Below, piece after piece: positions 35,954 through 45,598 of a stretch of 64,000 bases of DNA. The stretch's first letter is position 1. Every line of letters begins with the position of its first letter. Origin of the DNA: BOG-931 sp963761525 (lineage in GTDB: Bacteria > Pseudomonadota > Alphaproteobacteria > Rhizobiales > Xanthobacteraceae); the NCBI GenBank assembly GCA_963761525.1, contig CAVXHG010000003.1:124001-188000 (forward strand). Direction: 5' to 3'. A program made the translations under genes and the position numbers. Under the pieces are notes generated by a model that saw nothing but the letters and a program-made list of their open reading frames with translations, ran no database searches and had not been told where the DNA came from.

Positions 35954-36662
35954 ATGCCTGAAGCGAGATTATCAAGTCATGCACTGATCGTTGGTGTCGG
36001 TTCGGGGTTGAGCGCCTCGCTGGCGCGGCTCTTTGCCAAATCGGGAATGAAAGTAACGGTCGCCGCGCGCCGGCTCGAGAAATTTGGCGGCGCTGGCGAA
36101 AGAGGTCGGCGGTAAGGCGTTCACGTGCGATGCGAGCAAGCGCGAGCCAAGTCGCAAAATTGTTCGCCGATGTCGAAGCGGCGCGGCGGCGCTCCCGATG
36201 TCGTTGTCTACAACGCGAGTTATCGCACGCGCGGGCCGTTCATCGAGCTGGATCCCGCCGAAGTGGAGAAATCAATCGCGGTGACGGCATTCGGCGCATT
36301 TCTGGTCGCGCAAGAAGCCGCCAAACGCATGGTGCCGAAGGGCCATGGCGCGATCATTCTCACCGGCGCCTCCGCCGGCGTGAAGGGCTATCCGCAATCG
36401 GCTCCGTTCGCGATGGGCAAGTTCGCGCTACAGAGGCATGGCGCAGAGCATGGCGCGTGAACTTTCGCCGCAAGGTATCCACGTCATCCACGTCGTCGTC
36501 GACGGCGGAATTCGCAGCGCCCGGCGCGTCGAACCGCCGGACAAGCCCGACAGCATGCTCGATCCCGACGCTATCGCACAAAGCTATCTCGATCTGCTGC
36601 GGCAAAATCGCAGCGCCTGGTCCTGGGAAATCGAGGTGCGGCCTTGGGTCGAGAAGTTTTGA
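35954..36662 (+). pseudogene. Short-chain dehydrogenase/reductase-like protein lacking the catalytic Tyr (frame breaks)
   Basis: Starts ATG 35954 (MPEARLSSHALIVGVGSGLSASLARLF), with a nucleotide-binding loop variant of GxxxGxG. Breaks occur near 36085, 36125 and 36430; restored sequence continues EVGGKAFTCDASK, DVVVYNASYRTRGPF (NAG-equivalent), GAIILTGASAGVKGYP, SAPFAMGKFAL, and ARELSPQGIHVIHVVVDGGI to VEKF. At the YxxxK position the sequence is FAMGK, so Phe replaces the catalytic Tyr. That matches an atypical SDR group in Rhizobiales and suggests a non-standard reaction. About 235 residues. Confidence 0.75.
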
Positions 36663-36693
36663 AATCAACGCCGCAATTCTACTATAATCGCAT

Positions 36694-37256
36694 CATGCCG
36701 GGAATTTTCGCGAAAGCCGTGCTGCTTACGGTTGCGCTTATCGCTGCGACGTCATGCGAATGCCCAGACCGGCGCCAGCCATCGTGCGCCAAAGGAAGTC
36801 GAGCGCGCAACGCCGGCTCCGCCGGTGCCGGTCGACAAGCGTGACAGCACGGTGCTGCTGCCGGGAGCATTCAACGGCAAGCCGTATTGGCTGGCGCTCG
36901 CCCAATGCGGCGGCACTTATTTTAAGCTCAATATCTTCTATGCCGATGCCGCGGCGCATGCCCGCGTGATCAAGCCAGATCCGAAGGCCACCGCCGAATA
37001 CACCAAGGAATTGAAGGAGGCGATCAAGACCGCGACCGTTTATTTCGATGCCACGGAGCGCTTTTTGATGAACGATCGCGGCATCGAAAGGGTCGATGCT
37101 GTGCTCACCTATGACCCGCAGTCGCGCGCGGCAGGTGACCGGCTGAAAACGGTCGATGCGGCGCTGGCGGCCGCGCAGGCCTGTCCCGCGCTTTATCACG
37201 CATGCCAGGGGGCGTATCCCAAAGCGTGCAGCGAATTTCTTTCACCGACGAGCTGA
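36694..37256 (+). CDS. Exported hypothetical protein (one frame break)
   Basis: ATG 36694 begins MPGIFAKAVLLTVALIAATS, a good signal peptide. One extra T near 36761 must be removed to give ATSANAQTGASHRAPKEV; then PVPVDKRDSTVLLPGAFNGKP, LALAQCGGTYFKLNIFYADAA and CPALYHACQGAYPKACSEFL. About 187 residues with four Cys in the C-terminal part that could form disulfides. No known domain recognised. It precedes a cytochrome-like gene by 27 bases. Confidence 0.65.
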
Positions 37257-37282
37257 GGGCGGGCGGCGACGGAGGAGAACGC

Positions 37283-37754
37283 ATGGAACGGATCTGCGCC
37301 GCCCTGATTACGGCGGCAATGCTCACTGCAGGCAGCGGCTTTCGCGCAGGATGCGTCGAAACCGGCAGAGCCGCTGCAGGCGGACGGCGGGGCCAATCTG
37401 CCGGGTCTCGGCGAGATCATGACGCTGCAACAGCTGCGCCACATAAAACTCTGGTTCGCCGGTCACGGCGGCAACTGGCCGCTTGCCGATTACGAGGTCG
37501 GCGAATTGGAAGAGGGGTTCGACGACGTGACCAAATTGCTCGGCCCGGCGATCGTCGACAAACAGGTCGGCGCGCCCATCAAGGCTTTGGAGAAGGCCGT
37601 CGCCGACAAGAACCGCTCCGCATTCGACGCCGCATTCGACAGTCTCAGCGCGGGCTGCAATAGCTGCCATCGTACGCTCGATCACGGTTTCATCGTGATC
37701 CAGCGCCCGACGCTGCTGCCCTACAGCAATCAAAATTTCGCGCCGCAGAAATAG
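37283..37754 (+). CDS. Periplasmic cytochrome c'-like protein (one frame break)
   Basis: ATG 37283 starts MERICAALITAAMLT, a signal peptide; a break near 37335 leads to FAQDASKPAEPLQADGG. The mature part has TLQQLRHIKLWFAGHGGNWP, a helical bundle, and a single heme-attachment CNSCH in SAGCNSCHRTLDHGF near the C-terminus, followed by QRPTLLPYSNQNF. The four-helix layout with C-terminal CxxCH is cytochrome c'-like. About 155 residues, periplasmic electron carrier or gas-binding role inferred. Confidence 0.7.
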
Positions 37755-37771
37755 TCGCGAGCGCATTTGCA

Positions 37772-38470
37772 TCAAAGCGCCTTGTAGATTCGCTCGTCGT
37801 AAAGCGCACCTGCGATCGGCGTGAGTTTGCCGCGAAATTCGCGGGTGTGCGCTGCCATGGCGTGCCCTTCGAGCGCCTTTCTGTTGGTCCAGGCCTCGAG
37901 CACCGTGAAGTGATTGCCGCGGTTGGCCTGCTGCAAAACCTCGTAACTGATGTTGCCGGCGTCGGCGGCGGTATCGACGCTCATAGTTTTGAGCGCCGCC
38001 ATGCAGTCGTCTTTGCCCGGCGGAATGACATCGACGTGGGTAACGACATAAATCGCGCCGGCCTGGCTCTCGTTCTTGCCTTGGGCGACGTACAGCGGAT
38101 TGTTGATGCGCTCGTCGTACGGCGCCGCCGCAATCGCTTTTAACTTTTCGCGGAATTCCGTTGTGTTGGCGGACTGGCCGTGGGCGTCGAGTGCCGCCTT
38201 GTCGCGCCAGGCTTCGATCACCGCGTATCGGGTTGGACGCTCCAATTCCTGCAGCACTTCGGCGCGAAGATTGCCGTCTTCATGGAAACTGGCGTCGCGG
38301 TACTTCTTGAGGAGTGCCGTGGCGGGAGCATCCGTGTCCGGTAGCACCTCGATATAGGTGACGAGATAGAGGGCGTTGCCCTGCGCATAAGCAGCCGGCC
38401 GATGCATCGTCCACGCAATGATCAGGCTAAGAAAAAATTGGAAGATTGAGCGCACGGTTCCTCCCGGCAT
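37772..38470 (-). CDS. Exported protein with two antibiotic-biosynthesis-monooxygenase (ABM) domains
   Basis: 232 residues: signal peptide (RSIFQFFLSLIIAWTMHRPAAYAQG), then two ferredoxin-like ABM units in tandem. Unit 1: YLVTYIEVLPDTDAPATALL and YAVIEAWRDKAALDAHG; unit 2: YVVTHVDVIPPGKDDCMAAL and FTVLEAWTNRKALEGHA. Most ABM proteins are single-domain cytoplasmic dimers, so here the dimer is fused and exported. Function (quinol oxygenase or a heme-independent activity) cannot be inferred. It converges with the cytochrome-like gene. Confidence 0.85.
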   Translation of the reverse strand: MPGGTVRSIFQFFLSLIIAWTMHRPAAYAQGNALYLVTYIEVLPDTDAPATALLKKYRDASFHEDGNLRAEVLQELERPTRYAVIEAWRDKAALDAHGQSANTTEFREKLKAIAAAPYDERINNPLYVAQGKNESQAGAIYVVTHVDVIPPGKDDCMAALKTMSVDTAADAGNISYEVLQQANRGNHFTVLEAWTNRKALEGHAMAAHTREFRGKLTPIAGALYDERIYKAL

Positions 38471-38904
38471 GTTTTGTCGAATTTTGTCTCAATGGTAGCG
38501 ACGCATTTCCCCCGCGTCAACGCACTGCGCCAGGGCGCTTGTCGCGCGCTGTCGGTGGAAGGCGACGATGGCACCCGCCTACCAGGCAGCAGATCTCAAC
38601 GGAATTGAAACATTCTGAAAGCGAACGTGATCGAGACAACACGGCACAGGGCGAACTTATCTGCTGCGGATGCTCGTTTTCTTCGAATTTCCCCCGCAAG
38701 GCTGATGTCATTGGCCACTGACGGTTGGGAGGGTCTATAACACCTTGTTTTATAAGCAAGTTCCTGCTTCTGCAGGAACGTCCAGTTTTGTTTTTTCCTT
38801 GTAATGTCGCATCGGGTCGCCATATTGTAGTTATGTCGGCGGGGGCGTGAATTGGAACAGCGGCAAGATAGCAGCAGTGACCGATTGCGGTACGTGCCCG
38901 CAAC
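38471..38904. other. 434-base divergent intergenic region with structured leader
   Basis: Between the ABM gene (minus) and the radical SAM gene (plus). No open reading frame with recognisable features. The right part has the hairpin GTTCCTGC-TTCT-GCAGGAAC (38760-38779) followed by a T-rich run (TTTTGTTTTTT), which could act as a leader terminator or stem for an sRNA. The promoter-like GGAAC element below overlaps its right arm. Confidence 0.5.
38775..38800 (+). promoter_or_regulatory. Possible EcfG-type (general stress sigma) promoter
   Basis: GGAAC (38775-38779), 17 bases, then CCTT (38797-38800); the alphaproteobacterial EcfG consensus is GGAAC-N16/17-CGTT, so there is one mismatch in the -10 half. 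It lies about 105 bases ahead of the radical SAM start. In Rhodopseudomonas the hopanoid 2-methylase gene is EcfG-controlled, which makes this site of interest. The match is by eye and could be chance. Confidence 0.35.
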
Positions 38905-40528
38905 GTGCTGCTGCTCTATCCGCGCTTCGTCAACGAATCGTTCTGGAACTATCGCGAAGTCCTGCGCGGTCATCGGGGCGCAGTATCCCGCTATTCCGCT
39001 GGGCTTGATCACGGTGGCGGCGATGTTGCCGAGCCAATGGAACGTACGTCTTGTCAATCTCAATACAGAAGAACTGAGCGACGCGGACCTGGAGTGGGCC
39101 GACCTGGTGATGACCGGCGGCATGATGTTCCAGCAGGCGAGCACACTCGATATCATCGAGATGTGCCGTGAACGCGGCAAGCCGGTTGCTGTCGGCGGCC
39201 CGGACGTATCGTCAAGTCCACACGTCTACGAGAGCGCGAATTTCCGCGTGCTCGGCGAGGCCGAGGGCGTCATCGATGGGTTCATCACCGCGGTCGACAG
39301 TGACGCGACGAAGGCGTGTTCGTGGCGACCGAAATTCCAGGCCGATGTCACCAAGACACCGAAGCCGCGTTTCGACCTGCTCAAGTTCGATCAGTATATG
39401 TATATTGGCGTGCAGTTCTCGCGTGGTTGCCCGTTCACCTGCGAGTTTTGCGATATCATCGAGCTTTACGGCCGGGTGCCGCGGACCAAAACGCTGAACA
39501 AGTACTCGGCGAACTCGATCATCTTTATGATCTAGGTTATCGCGGCCACGTCGATTTCGTCGACGACAACCTGATCGGCAACAAAAAAGCAATCAAGGCT
39601 TTCCTTCCTGACCTTAAAAAATGGCAGGAGGAGCACGATTTTCCGTTCGAGTTTTCGACGGAAGCGTCGCTCAATCTCGCCGACGACGACGAATTGATCG
39701 GGATGTTGAAGAAAGCGAATTTCTTCGTCATTTTTATGGGTATCGAAAGCCCCGATACCGACACGCTGATTGCGATGCGCAAGAAGCAGAATACGCGCCG
39801 CAGCATCCGCGACAGCGTCCACAAGATCTACAAGGCAGGCATGTTCGTGACGGCGGGTTTCATTGTCGGTTTCGACAGTGAGAAAGGTTCGGTCGCCGAT
39901 CCAATGATCGAGTTGATCGAGGAGGCGGCGATCCCGATGGCGGTCATCGGGCAGTTGTGGGCGCTTCCAAACACTCAACTCGCACGGCGGCTCGCCAGCG
40001 AAGGGCGGCTGCACGTCAACGCGGAGTTTATGCCGAAAGGTTCGACGGATCAGTGCGCCAGTGGCCTTAACTTCGAGACCAAGCGCGAACGCCTGGATAT
40101 CCTCCGCGATTTCCGCCGCGTGCTGGCGACTGAATACACCCCGGAGGCTTATTTCGGTCGCGTCGACCGACTGGTTTCGCTGCTTGATTGCTCCGATCGC
40201 CGCCACGAAATGGCGAAAGGCGACGTCCGGGCCAAGATCGGTACCGTCAATATCGTGCAGGACATCCTGCGCAGGATGCCGGAAGATCGCGAGATTTTCT
40301 GGCGCACTTTCACGAACTGTATGAACAGAGAATCCCGGTGCGTTGCGCGCGGTGGTGATCCTGATGGGATTTTATCTTCACATCGGTCCCTATACGCGCT
40401 TCGCGGTCAACGAGATCGACGAGCAGATTGCCGCGCTGGAGCGGGGGCAATTCGTGTCGCCGCAACTGCTGGCGCCCGGCTGTCGCCGCCGATTGCCGTC
40501 AACGCGTAGCGCGCGACTCAGAACTTGA
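38905..40528 (+). pseudogene. B12-binding radical SAM protein (DUF4070), candidate hopanoid C-2 methylase (frame breaks)
   Basis: With corrections near 38965, 39510 and 40330 the gene reads as one protein of about 540 residues. N-terminal B12-binding (Rossmann) part: VLLLYPRFVNESFWNYREVL, ARYPAIPLG-like QYPAIPLGLITVAAM, DLVMTGGMMFQQ and VAVGGPDVSSSPHVY. Radical SAM site: SRGCPFTCEFCDI (CxxxCxxC), then GYRGHVDFVDDNLIGNKKA and FSTEASLNLADDDEL. C-terminal DUF4070-type region ends LHIGPYTRFAVNEIDEQIA. The architecture fits HpnP-type 2-methylhopanoid synthesis, though other DUF4070 enzymes share it. GTG at 38905 is the chosen start; a TTG at 38852 lies in another frame. Confidence 0.7.
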
Positions 40529-41204
40529 GCGACAATAAAGCAGATAGATCACGCAAGATCGGCACGGACGGTTGATTCTGGTACTCGTCCGGCATTCCCG
40601 AACGATTGACCCAGACGGGCGGAATCCGAACGAAGCGGCTCCCATAACGTCCCAGCGGTTTGACGACACGAACACGACATCTCTGCGGCTTGACGCCGAA
40701 GCGTGTGGTGACAAGCGCATAAATTTCCGGCCGCGGCTTGTACATCCGCACCGCATCGACCGAAAGTACGGCGTCGCATAGCTGCCGCAATGCCTGCCGA
40801 CTGCACCGCGGCGGCGAGCATGTTCGGCGTGAACCGTTGGAGAGGATGGCGACGCCCGCGTTTCGGGCTTTAAGCTGCTGTCAGCGTGGCCCGCGCATCG
40901 GCATAGGCATCGAGCGTCATATAGGCGTCGAGTAGTTTCTGCCGCAATTCGCGGGCTGACGCTCGTCACGCGGGCGAATGCGTAATCGAGTGGCGCGTTC
41001 GGTCAACGTCCAGAAATCGGCATAGTCGCCGGCAAGAGTGAGCGTCCAGGCATATTCAAGCTGCTTTGTTCGCCAGATTTCGGAAAAGCGGTCGGCATCG
41101 GGGCCGGCCACCGCGCGATAGCGCGCGATCGCGGCATGCACGTCAAACAGCGTGCCATAGGCGTCGAACACAAAGACTGTTGACAGGCATTGTGTTTCGT
41201 TCAT
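40518..41204 (-). pseudogene. Haloacid dehalogenase, type II (HAD superfamily), interrupted
   Basis: From ATG 41204: MNETQCLSTVFVFDAYGTLFDV holds the nucleophilic Asp in VFDAYGTL, continuing IWRTKQLEYAWTLTLAGDY. Three or more breaks (near 40990, 40870 and 40690) then join YADARATL-like pieces, AGVAILSNGS, LCDAVLSVDAVRMYKPRPEIY (Lys-Pro) and FVSSNRWDVMGAASFGFRPVWVNRSG (Asp region) to the end at 40518. Length about 228 residues is normal for L-2-haloacid dehalogenases. It converges on the radical SAM gene. Confidence 0.72.
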
Positions 41205-42945
41205 CGCTGACAGCTGTTATGGTTGGCGGTTGGATACCGCAACAGCGTCGAGACCGTCAGGCCGCGAATGTCGTAGACGCGGGCATAAACGACGCCTTCG
41301 CGCACCACCTCAAGCACGACCGGTGCATCGAGGTCGGCGCAATAGAATTCGTTTAGCATCATAGCAAAATCAGCGCCTTTGGGATCCCAGATCGCGTCGT
41401 ATCCGTCGCCCAGCCCAACCGCGACGGCCGGATGCGGGCCGCAGACTGCGACTGTCCAAGTTCGTCCCGGCGGGCGTTTCTCGCCACGCTGCGCAAGCAG
41501 CGCGCGTAATTGCCGTGAGGCCTGGGTCATCGACAGTCCCCAATAGTCGATCATGTAGAGCGGCCGCGCTCCCGCGACGCCGCCGATGAGGTGATTGTAG
41601 TAGGTGTACTGATAAGGATGCAGCCGCACCATCTCGATGACTGGCGATGCCACGCCAGCAGACGCCGACAGTGCTGCAACGGTCATCGCTGCGATCGGGC
41701 CGAGTGATGCAGGCGCTGCGCGATCCACGCCGCCGGCAAGTCCGCCAAGAACTGCAATCGGCGGCAGTCAGTAAACACAAAATGACGAATGCCATTGTAC
41801 ATGGCTGGCCGCGCCATGACGGTGACAACGAATGGGAAGCATCGCGGCGAGTACGATGGCAAGCAGCGCCGCGCGCCGCCTGATGTCTGCCGTCGAAGAG
41901 GTGCCGTCGCCACGGCGATTCGACAGCTCGCGCCAATCGTTCCGCCGATCCCGAGGGCCAGCAGCAGTTCGGGCAGCTTGAGCGCCATCAGTGTCGGCAC
42001 ATAGCTGCGCGGCATATCCGGCACCAGGATCAATTGGCCGTCAAACAATTCGCGCCACGGCTTTTCGAAAAAATTGGAAAAATATTCGACGGCATGAAAC
42101 GGATTGAGTGGTGCGACGACCGCCCAAGGCCAAACCAGCCCCATCACCAGATAAGCGAGGATCACGCCCGGAATAAGAGCGTAAGGAAACTGACCCATTC
42201 GCTGCAAAGCCGGTTTCAGCCCGCTCACGCGGGCTCGGAGCGCAAGAACAAGCAGCAGCGGCAGCACTGCGTCGATCACCGCGAACCCGCCCATGACTCG
42301 CGAGCCGATAGCGAGGCCAACGCCAATGCCGCAGAGCGTGATCGTCGCAGGCGTCGCTCGCGGATATTCCTGGAACGCTCGCACGATGCCGAGCAGCGCG
42401 ATCGGCTCGTGACTGCGAATGGCCCGTCTTTGGCGTTCATGAACATGTGCCCGTAATAGAGCGGGCAGGCGGCGAGCAGGATGAGACGCGATCAGGCCGG
42501 CAAACGGGCCGCCGAGCCGCCGGCCGAGACGCCATGTGACGAACAAACCGATCAATCCCGACCGCGGCGCCGACGAGCCGCCGGGTCTCGAACAGGCCAA
42601 GCGGCAAGACCTTTGCCATGAGCGCGGAGAGAAGATCGAAGCCGCCGCCGTACATGTAGAGATTGACGAACGACAACGCCCGCTTGTCGGCGAAGCCGGA
42701 GGAATACAGCGACACCAGGAGACTGCCGTATTGCGAATGGGTGTAGTCGTCCCAGCCCAGGCCGTAATCGCGAAAGGTCGCTGCCGCGACGACGCCGGTG
42801 ATAGCAAGCACGTGATGGCAAGCCCATCCAGCAGGCGCGAGTTTGCGATCGCATCGGTGGATAGCGAGAACGGCTTCGCCGCAGGCTGGTGCACGTTTGT
42901 CCCGGGTCTAGATGCGCAGTACCGCGAATCTCGGCACATCATGCC
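41201..42945 (-). pseudogene. GT39/ArnT-like membrane glycosyltransferase, interrupted
   Basis: Large membrane protein on the minus strand whose parts lie in three frames. N-terminal: TGVVAAATFRDYGLGWDDYTH (DD motif after TM1, typical of the GT-C fold) and GSLLVSLYSSGFADKRALSF; middle: MTWRLGRRLGG-like TWRLGRRLGGPFAGLIA and GIGVGLAIGSRVMGGFAVIDAV; C-terminal: LHPYQYTYYNHLIGG, YDAIWDPKGADFAMML and a soluble tail. About 570 residues. Likely uses a polyprenyl-phosphate sugar to modify lipid or cell-surface glycan. Start near 42945 is uncertain. Its stop lies next to the HAD start. Confidence 0.62.
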
Positions 42946-43002
42946 GCATTCGGGTCCGAGGCAATGCGTCAAAACAGCATCGTGCCGACGAGCGTCTGGA
43001 CG

Positions 43003-43030
43003 CAAAAAGCGGGGCCGAAGGGCCCCGCTT
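43003..43030 (-). terminator. Intrinsic terminator of sodB
   Basis: AAGCGGGGCC (43007-43016) pairs with GGCCCCGCTT (43021-43030) across a 4-base loop. On the minus strand the stem is followed by TTTTTGCG. It sits 25 bases after the sodB stop. Confidence 0.85.
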
Positions 43031-43054
43031 GCACCAGGTTCGACGTCTGCTCGC

Positions 43055-43657
43055 TTATTTCATTGCGGCTTCGTACATCTCGGCCACGTAGTCCCAGTTG
43101 ATGAGATTTTCAAAGAACGCCTTGAGGTAATCCGGCCGGCGATTGCGATAGTCGATGTAATAGGAGTGCTCCCAGACGTCGCAGCCGAGGATGGGCTTTG
43201 CGCCATGCACCAGCGGGTTCTCGCCGTTCGGCGACTTCATAACGGCGATCTTGCCGTCCTTGACCGCTAGCCAGCACCAACCGGAGCCGAATTGCGTGAC
43301 GCCCGCCTGAGTGAAATCTTCCTTCAGCTTGGCCATCGGGCCAATGTCCGAGGCGATCTGCTTCTCCAGTTTGCCGGGTAGCTTCTCGCCGCCGCCGCCC
43401 TTTTTCATCCATTTCCAGAAATGGATGTGGTTGTAGTGTTGCGCGGCATTATTGAAGAGACCCGGATTCTTGCCGAAAGTGCCTTTGACGACCTCTTCGA
43501 CCGGCTTGTTTTCCCACTCCGTGCCTTTGGCCAGATTGTTGCCGTTCGTGACGTAGGCTTGATGGTGCTTGTCGTGATGAAACTCCAGTGTCTCTTGCGA
43601 CATGTGCGGCGCCAGCGCGTCGTAGGGATAGGGAAGGTCGGGCAAGGTGAATGCCAT
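43055..43657 (-). CDS. sodB: Superoxide dismutase, Fe/Mn type
   Basis: Converts superoxide to hydrogen peroxide and oxygen. 200 residues; metal ligands are seen in LEFHHDKHHQAYV (His), AAQHYNHIHFW (His), and LGCDVWEHSYYIDYRNRRPDY (Asp, His). The FTQAGVTQFGSGWCWL and FFENLINWDYV blocks complete the family. No signal peptide, so cytoplasmic; FeSOD-like by the DVWEHSYYIDY signature, but metal choice is not certain. Own terminator follows, so monocistronic. Confidence 0.97.
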   Translation of the reverse strand: MAFTLPDLPYPYDALAPHMSQETLEFHHDKHHQAYVTNGNNLAKGTEWENKPVEEVVKGTFGKNPGLFNNAAQHYNHIHFWKWMKKGGGGEKLPGKLEKQIASDIGPMAKLKEDFTQAGVTQFGSGWCWLAVKDGKIAVMKSPNGENPLVHGAKPILGCDVWEHSYYIDYRNRRPDYLKAFFENLINWDYVAEMYEAAMK

Positions 43658-43705
43658 AAGGTCTACTCCTCAATGTGAATGCGAACCGGGCGGGTAACAT
43701 GGTGA

Positions 43706-43731
43706 AACCGCCAGGCGAAGGGAATGGTTCC
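43706..43731 (-). promoter_or_regulatory. Possible EcfG-type promoter of sodB
   Basis: On the minus strand GGAAC (43731-43727), 17 bases, GGTT (43709-43706); one mismatch to the EcfG consensus GGAAC-N16/17-CGTT. It is about 50 bases ahead of the sodB start. Weak by itself, but the second such element in the window next to a stress-type gene. Confidence 0.3.
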
Positions 43732-43989
43732 GCTAGATTGGCGCAAAGCCGGGGGTTGAGCAACGCCTGCCGGGACAGGCCGCCCCGCGGCGTGGCCGCG
43801 CGCCCGGAAATATGGTTAGCACGCAAATTTCGTGGGTCCTGCAATGGATTAGGGGGCGAATGCCCCGGCATCTTCAGAGTCGCTATCGCTGAGCTGATTT
43901 GGTGATTAATCCTTGCGCCAGCCGCATGGCGCGGCCAAAATAGTTACCTGAATTGGGGCCCCGCGCGTCTGGACGGGGGGTAAGTTCGT

Positions 43990-44920
43990 ATGTTTGCGTT
44001 ATTGTTGATCTTTGGCATGGCCATTGTAGCTGCGGGAATTGCTCTCGTCGGCTCGGGCGTGTCGGTTCAAGATCACACCTTCGATCCCACCGTCATCACG
44101 CCAGGTATGGTCGCGATCGTCGGCGGCCTAATACTGATCGGGCTGGCGTTTATACTGCAGCAGCTCGGAAGTATCGAAAGAGCGATCGTATCGCGCGCCG
44201 TAATCGGCCCCGATCCAATCGGAAACTTCGACCGGCGTTCGTCGCGGCAGAACTGCCGCTCCAATCCGGCAGTTCCGGGTCCTGCCGAAAGCCGCGGTGG
44301 TGCCGATCTGCAGAGGCTGAGCCACAACGGGAATGTGCCCATTCTTGCAATGCCCGCGGCACAGGAAGCGGAGCGTTTGCGGGAGAAATTCCCGAGTTTA
44401 TTGCGGCTCGAAAATGCTCCGGTTGTCGAAGAAGCGACCTGTCGACTTTGCCGAAGCCGCCGGTACACACCGACGAAGAAGTCGACGAGACCAGGAACGT
44501 TGTGGCAGTCCGTCAGGCAAGCGGTGCCGGCGTCGCACGGTCGGGGCCACGGCTTGATGTGAACGTGCCGTCCAATGGCGGCTTCCGCCCGCGTCAGGAA
44601 TATCGATTCCTTTTGGCCCAAGCGTAAGCGTCTTGGGCAATGCAGCGCCCGCGGTCGTGCTCCAGACAACCGTTTCGGCGCGGTCCGCCGAGCCCGTACT
44701 GCCAATAGCACAAGCGCCGAGCCCCGAACTTGATCCGGCTGTGAGAGCCGTCGTAGCGCCAGAAGCGCCAATGCCGATCTCGATCTTGAAATCCGGCGTG
44801 GTCGACGGCATGGCCTATACGCTTTATTCGGACGGTTCGATCGAGGCGCAATTGCCGCAGGGCATGTTGCGTTTTGGCTCAATAACTGAATTGCGAAACC
44901 ACATCGAACAAAGCGCTTAG
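43990..44920 (+). pseudogene. Membrane-anchored conserved hypothetical protein (frame breaks)
   Basis: ATG 43990 starts MFALLLIFGMAIVAAGIALV, a TM helix, then a second TM (MVAIVGGLILIGLAFILQQLG). The sequence then switches frame near 44240, 44430 and 44600; recognisable pieces are AERLREKFPSLLRLENAPVV, LPKPPVHTDEEVDETRNVV and the C-terminal VVDGMAYTLYSDGSIEAQLP with LRFGSITELRNHIEQ. The tail pattern is conserved in Bradyrhizobium-type genomes. About 305 residues; role unknown, with a cytoplasmic or periplasmic tail depending on topology. Confidence 0.6.
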
Positions 44921-45003
44921 TCGCACGCAATTCTGTCTGCAATGGAATGAATACAGTATTACCTGCGGTAAATTTGCGCCGTACAAGTATTTTATTGCCC
45001 TTA

Positions 45004-45018
45004 ACTGCTATTAGCAGT
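45004..45018. promoter_or_regulatory. Short inverted repeat in the mucR upstream region
   Basis: ACTGCT-ATT-AGCAGT lies in an AT-rich stretch, 150 bases ahead of mucR. MucR/Ros proteins repress their own genes through AT-rich sites with T-A steps, so this could be an operator. Confidence 0.35.
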
Positions 45019-45168
45019 ATAGATTCTGTGTAGGCACGTAGTATCGTCTGCGGCATACATACCGCGCATGATTTCTTTGATTGCTCGAGTATTCCGAAGC
45101 GGACGGCGTGACGAACAATCTGCGTAACGTGATCGCAACAACGCCTGTACTCCCGAGAGAGCAAACCA

Positions 45169-45591
45169 ATGAGCGACAACTCAGGCGAAAGCAGCAGCTT
45201 CATCGAGCTGACCGCGAACATCGTTTCTGCGTATGTCAGCAATAACCCGGTCCCGACCGCCGATATTCCAGCTTTGATCGGGCAGATTCATTCCGCGCTC
45301 CAGCGTGTCTCGGGAGGGCAGGCGGCCGCGCCCGCCGAGCCGCAGAAGCCAGCCGTTCCTGTCAAGCGTTCGATCAATCCCGACTACATCGTTTGCCTGG
45401 AAGACGGGCTCAAATTCAAATCGCTTAAGCGCCATCTGCGCACGCGTTACAACATGACGCCGGATCAGTATCGCGAAAAATGGGCTTTGCCGCCCGACTA
45501 TCCCATGGTGGCCCCGAATTACGCCGCAGCCCGCTCTCAGCTTGCAAGACAGATGGGGCTTGGTCAGCAACGCCGCCGGCGGCGGGCGTAA
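45169..45591 (+). CDS. mucR: MucR family transcriptional regulator
   Basis: 140-residue zinc-finger regulator of the Ros/MucR family that controls exopolysaccharide, motility and cell-cycle genes in rhizobia. N-terminal oligomerisation helix (ELTANIVSAYVSNNPVP), central SINPDYIVCLEDGLKFKSLKRHLRTRYNMTPDQYREKW with the finger His and Arg residues, then PDYPMVAPNYAAARSQLARQ. As in many MucR proteins the second zinc Cys of the finger is replaced by Asp. ATG at 45169. Regulated possibly by itself from the AT-rich upstream DNA. Confidence 0.93.
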   Translation: MSDNSGESSSFIELTANIVSAYVSNNPVPTADIPALIGQIHSALQRVSGGQAAAPAEPQKPAVPVKRSINPDYIVCLEDGLKFKSLKRHLRTRYNMTPDQYREKWALPPDYPMVAPNYAAARSQLARQMGLGQQRRRRRA

Positions 45592-45598
45592 GTTATCC

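Noticed and set aside
38700..38904. Cobalamin riboswitch ahead of the B12-dependent radical SAM gene
   Set aside because: I could find no B12-box sequence; only a simple hairpin and a T-run are present.
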